Positions 63,821-64,000 of a stretch of 64,000 nucleotides of DNA are shown here, in pieces. How positions within the stretch are numbered: position 1 is the stretch's first letter; each line of letters starts with the position of its first letter. Under the pieces are notes generated by a model, which saw nothing but the letters and a program-made list of their open reading frames with translations, was not told where the DNA came from and did not search any database. The stretch is from Mediterranea massiliensis (GTDB taxonomy: Bacteria > Bacteroidota > Bacteroidia > Bacteroidales > Bacteroidaceae). The position numbers were made by a program, and so were the translations under genes. The DNA is taken from NCBI GenBank assembly GCA_015060685.1, contig SUXZ01000001.1, forward strand, positions 283,709 through 347,708, given 5' to 3'.

Positions 63821-63868
63821 AAGGTAGAAAAGAAACCTCAAATAAATTTGGTTTCTTTTCTACCTTAT
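63821..63868 (-). terminator. Terminator after tRNA-Ser
   Basis: A perfect 17-bp stem (63821-63837 with 63850-63866) around a 12-nt loop. On the minus strand it is followed by TTTTTTCTTG. It ends the tRNA transcript before the repeat array. Confidence 0.9.
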
Positions 63869-63875
63869 TTTCTTG

Positions 63876-63960
63876 CGGAGAGACAGGGATTCGAACCCCG
63901 GGTACCTCTCGGTACAACGGTTTTCAAGACCGCCGCAATCGACCACTCTGCCACCTCTCC
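63876..63960 (-). tRNA. tRNA-Ser (anticodon UGA)
   Basis: 85 nt on the minus strand, class II with a long variable arm (GTACCGAGAGGTAC). Acceptor GGAGAGG pairs with TCTCTCC, the anticodon loop is CTTGAAA (anticodon TGA), and the T arm has GGGGTTCGAATCCCT. Discriminator G, no encoded CCA. Confidence 0.96.
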
Positions 63961-64000
63961 AAAACTTCCATTAAGAAGTGCTTTCCTCTAAAAGCGCTGC

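Overview
The window reads as a chromosomal segment of a gut-type Bacteroidales bacterium, most likely a Bacteroides/Phocaeicola relative. Pointers are a bifunctional Fkp with a FucP-type fucose permease, a short (286-residue) primary sigma factor, SusB-like GH97 and other secreted glycosidases, C10 and C11 proteases beside a fimbrillin-like lipoprotein, MORN and PorT-like proteins, and many upstream TAnnTTTG boxes, the Bacteroides -7 element. The genus is an inference; no rRNA lies in the window. Most genes are GC-balanced. The OmpA gene, an IS remnant and one lipoprotein gene are clearly AT-richer.

Layout. 1-4.4 kb: a truncated M23 peptidase gene, fucP and fkp (fucose uptake and GDP-fucose salvage). 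4.5-7.5 kb: a C10 (streptopain-like) protease followed by a fimbrillin-like lipoprotein. 7.6-9.0 kb: an alanine/glycine:cation symporter. 9.2-11.7 kb: the sigma factor gene rpoD with two downstream genes, a small secreted protein and a C11 (clostripain-like) protease. tRNA-Arg follows. 12-17.8 kb: a three-gene unit of a giant two-half sensor kinase, a response regulator and a flavodoxin-like lipoprotein. 17.9-20.7 kb: prs, a decayed IS3-family element and an OmpA-like protein. 20.8-25.5 kb: penicillin-binding protein 1A, a FolK-like/KdsB fusion and a MORN protein. 25.7-30.6 kb: pyrB, pyrI, a flavin reductase, a PorT-like protein, glyA and a HAD hydrolase.

30.6-35.5 kb holds a leftward GH97, aldose dehydrogenase, lactonase and zinc dehydrogenase cluster, probably a sugar-oxidation route for an L-sugar such as L-galactose or L-fucose. 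35.7-37.6 kb: a vWA protein and an unknown protein. 37.8-43 kb: a GH3/GH9 pair for beta-glucan or xylan-type substrates. 43-46.2 kb is accessory: a DUF4160/DUF2442-HTH pair resembling toxin-antitoxin modules, an AT-rich lipoprotein, a palindrome-rich spacer and a DUF4373-type gene. 46.2-51.8 kb: fhs, a DPP-IV-like peptidase, a GNAT acetyltransferase and two small secreted ORFs, one apparently chimeric. 52-58.1 kb: an AddA/AddB-like helicase-nuclease pair. tRNA-Asp follows. 58.3-63.5 kb: a recR operon, engB (ysxC), a DUF4923-like protein, a receiver-first hybrid kinase and a UDP-glucuronate decarboxylase-like enzyme. The window closes with a 49-bp tandem repeat array and tRNA-Ser.

The most interesting items are the sensor kinase whose two halves appear to split the phospho-acceptor His and the ATP-binding site between them, the FolK-KdsB fusion, the putative L-sugar oxidation cluster, the nested hairpin locus before the DUF4373-type gene, and several intergenic tandem repeats (7-, 8-, 22- and 49-bp units). 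No CRISPR array, prophage or intact IS was seen. All family calls come from reading motifs by eye; no database search was run.
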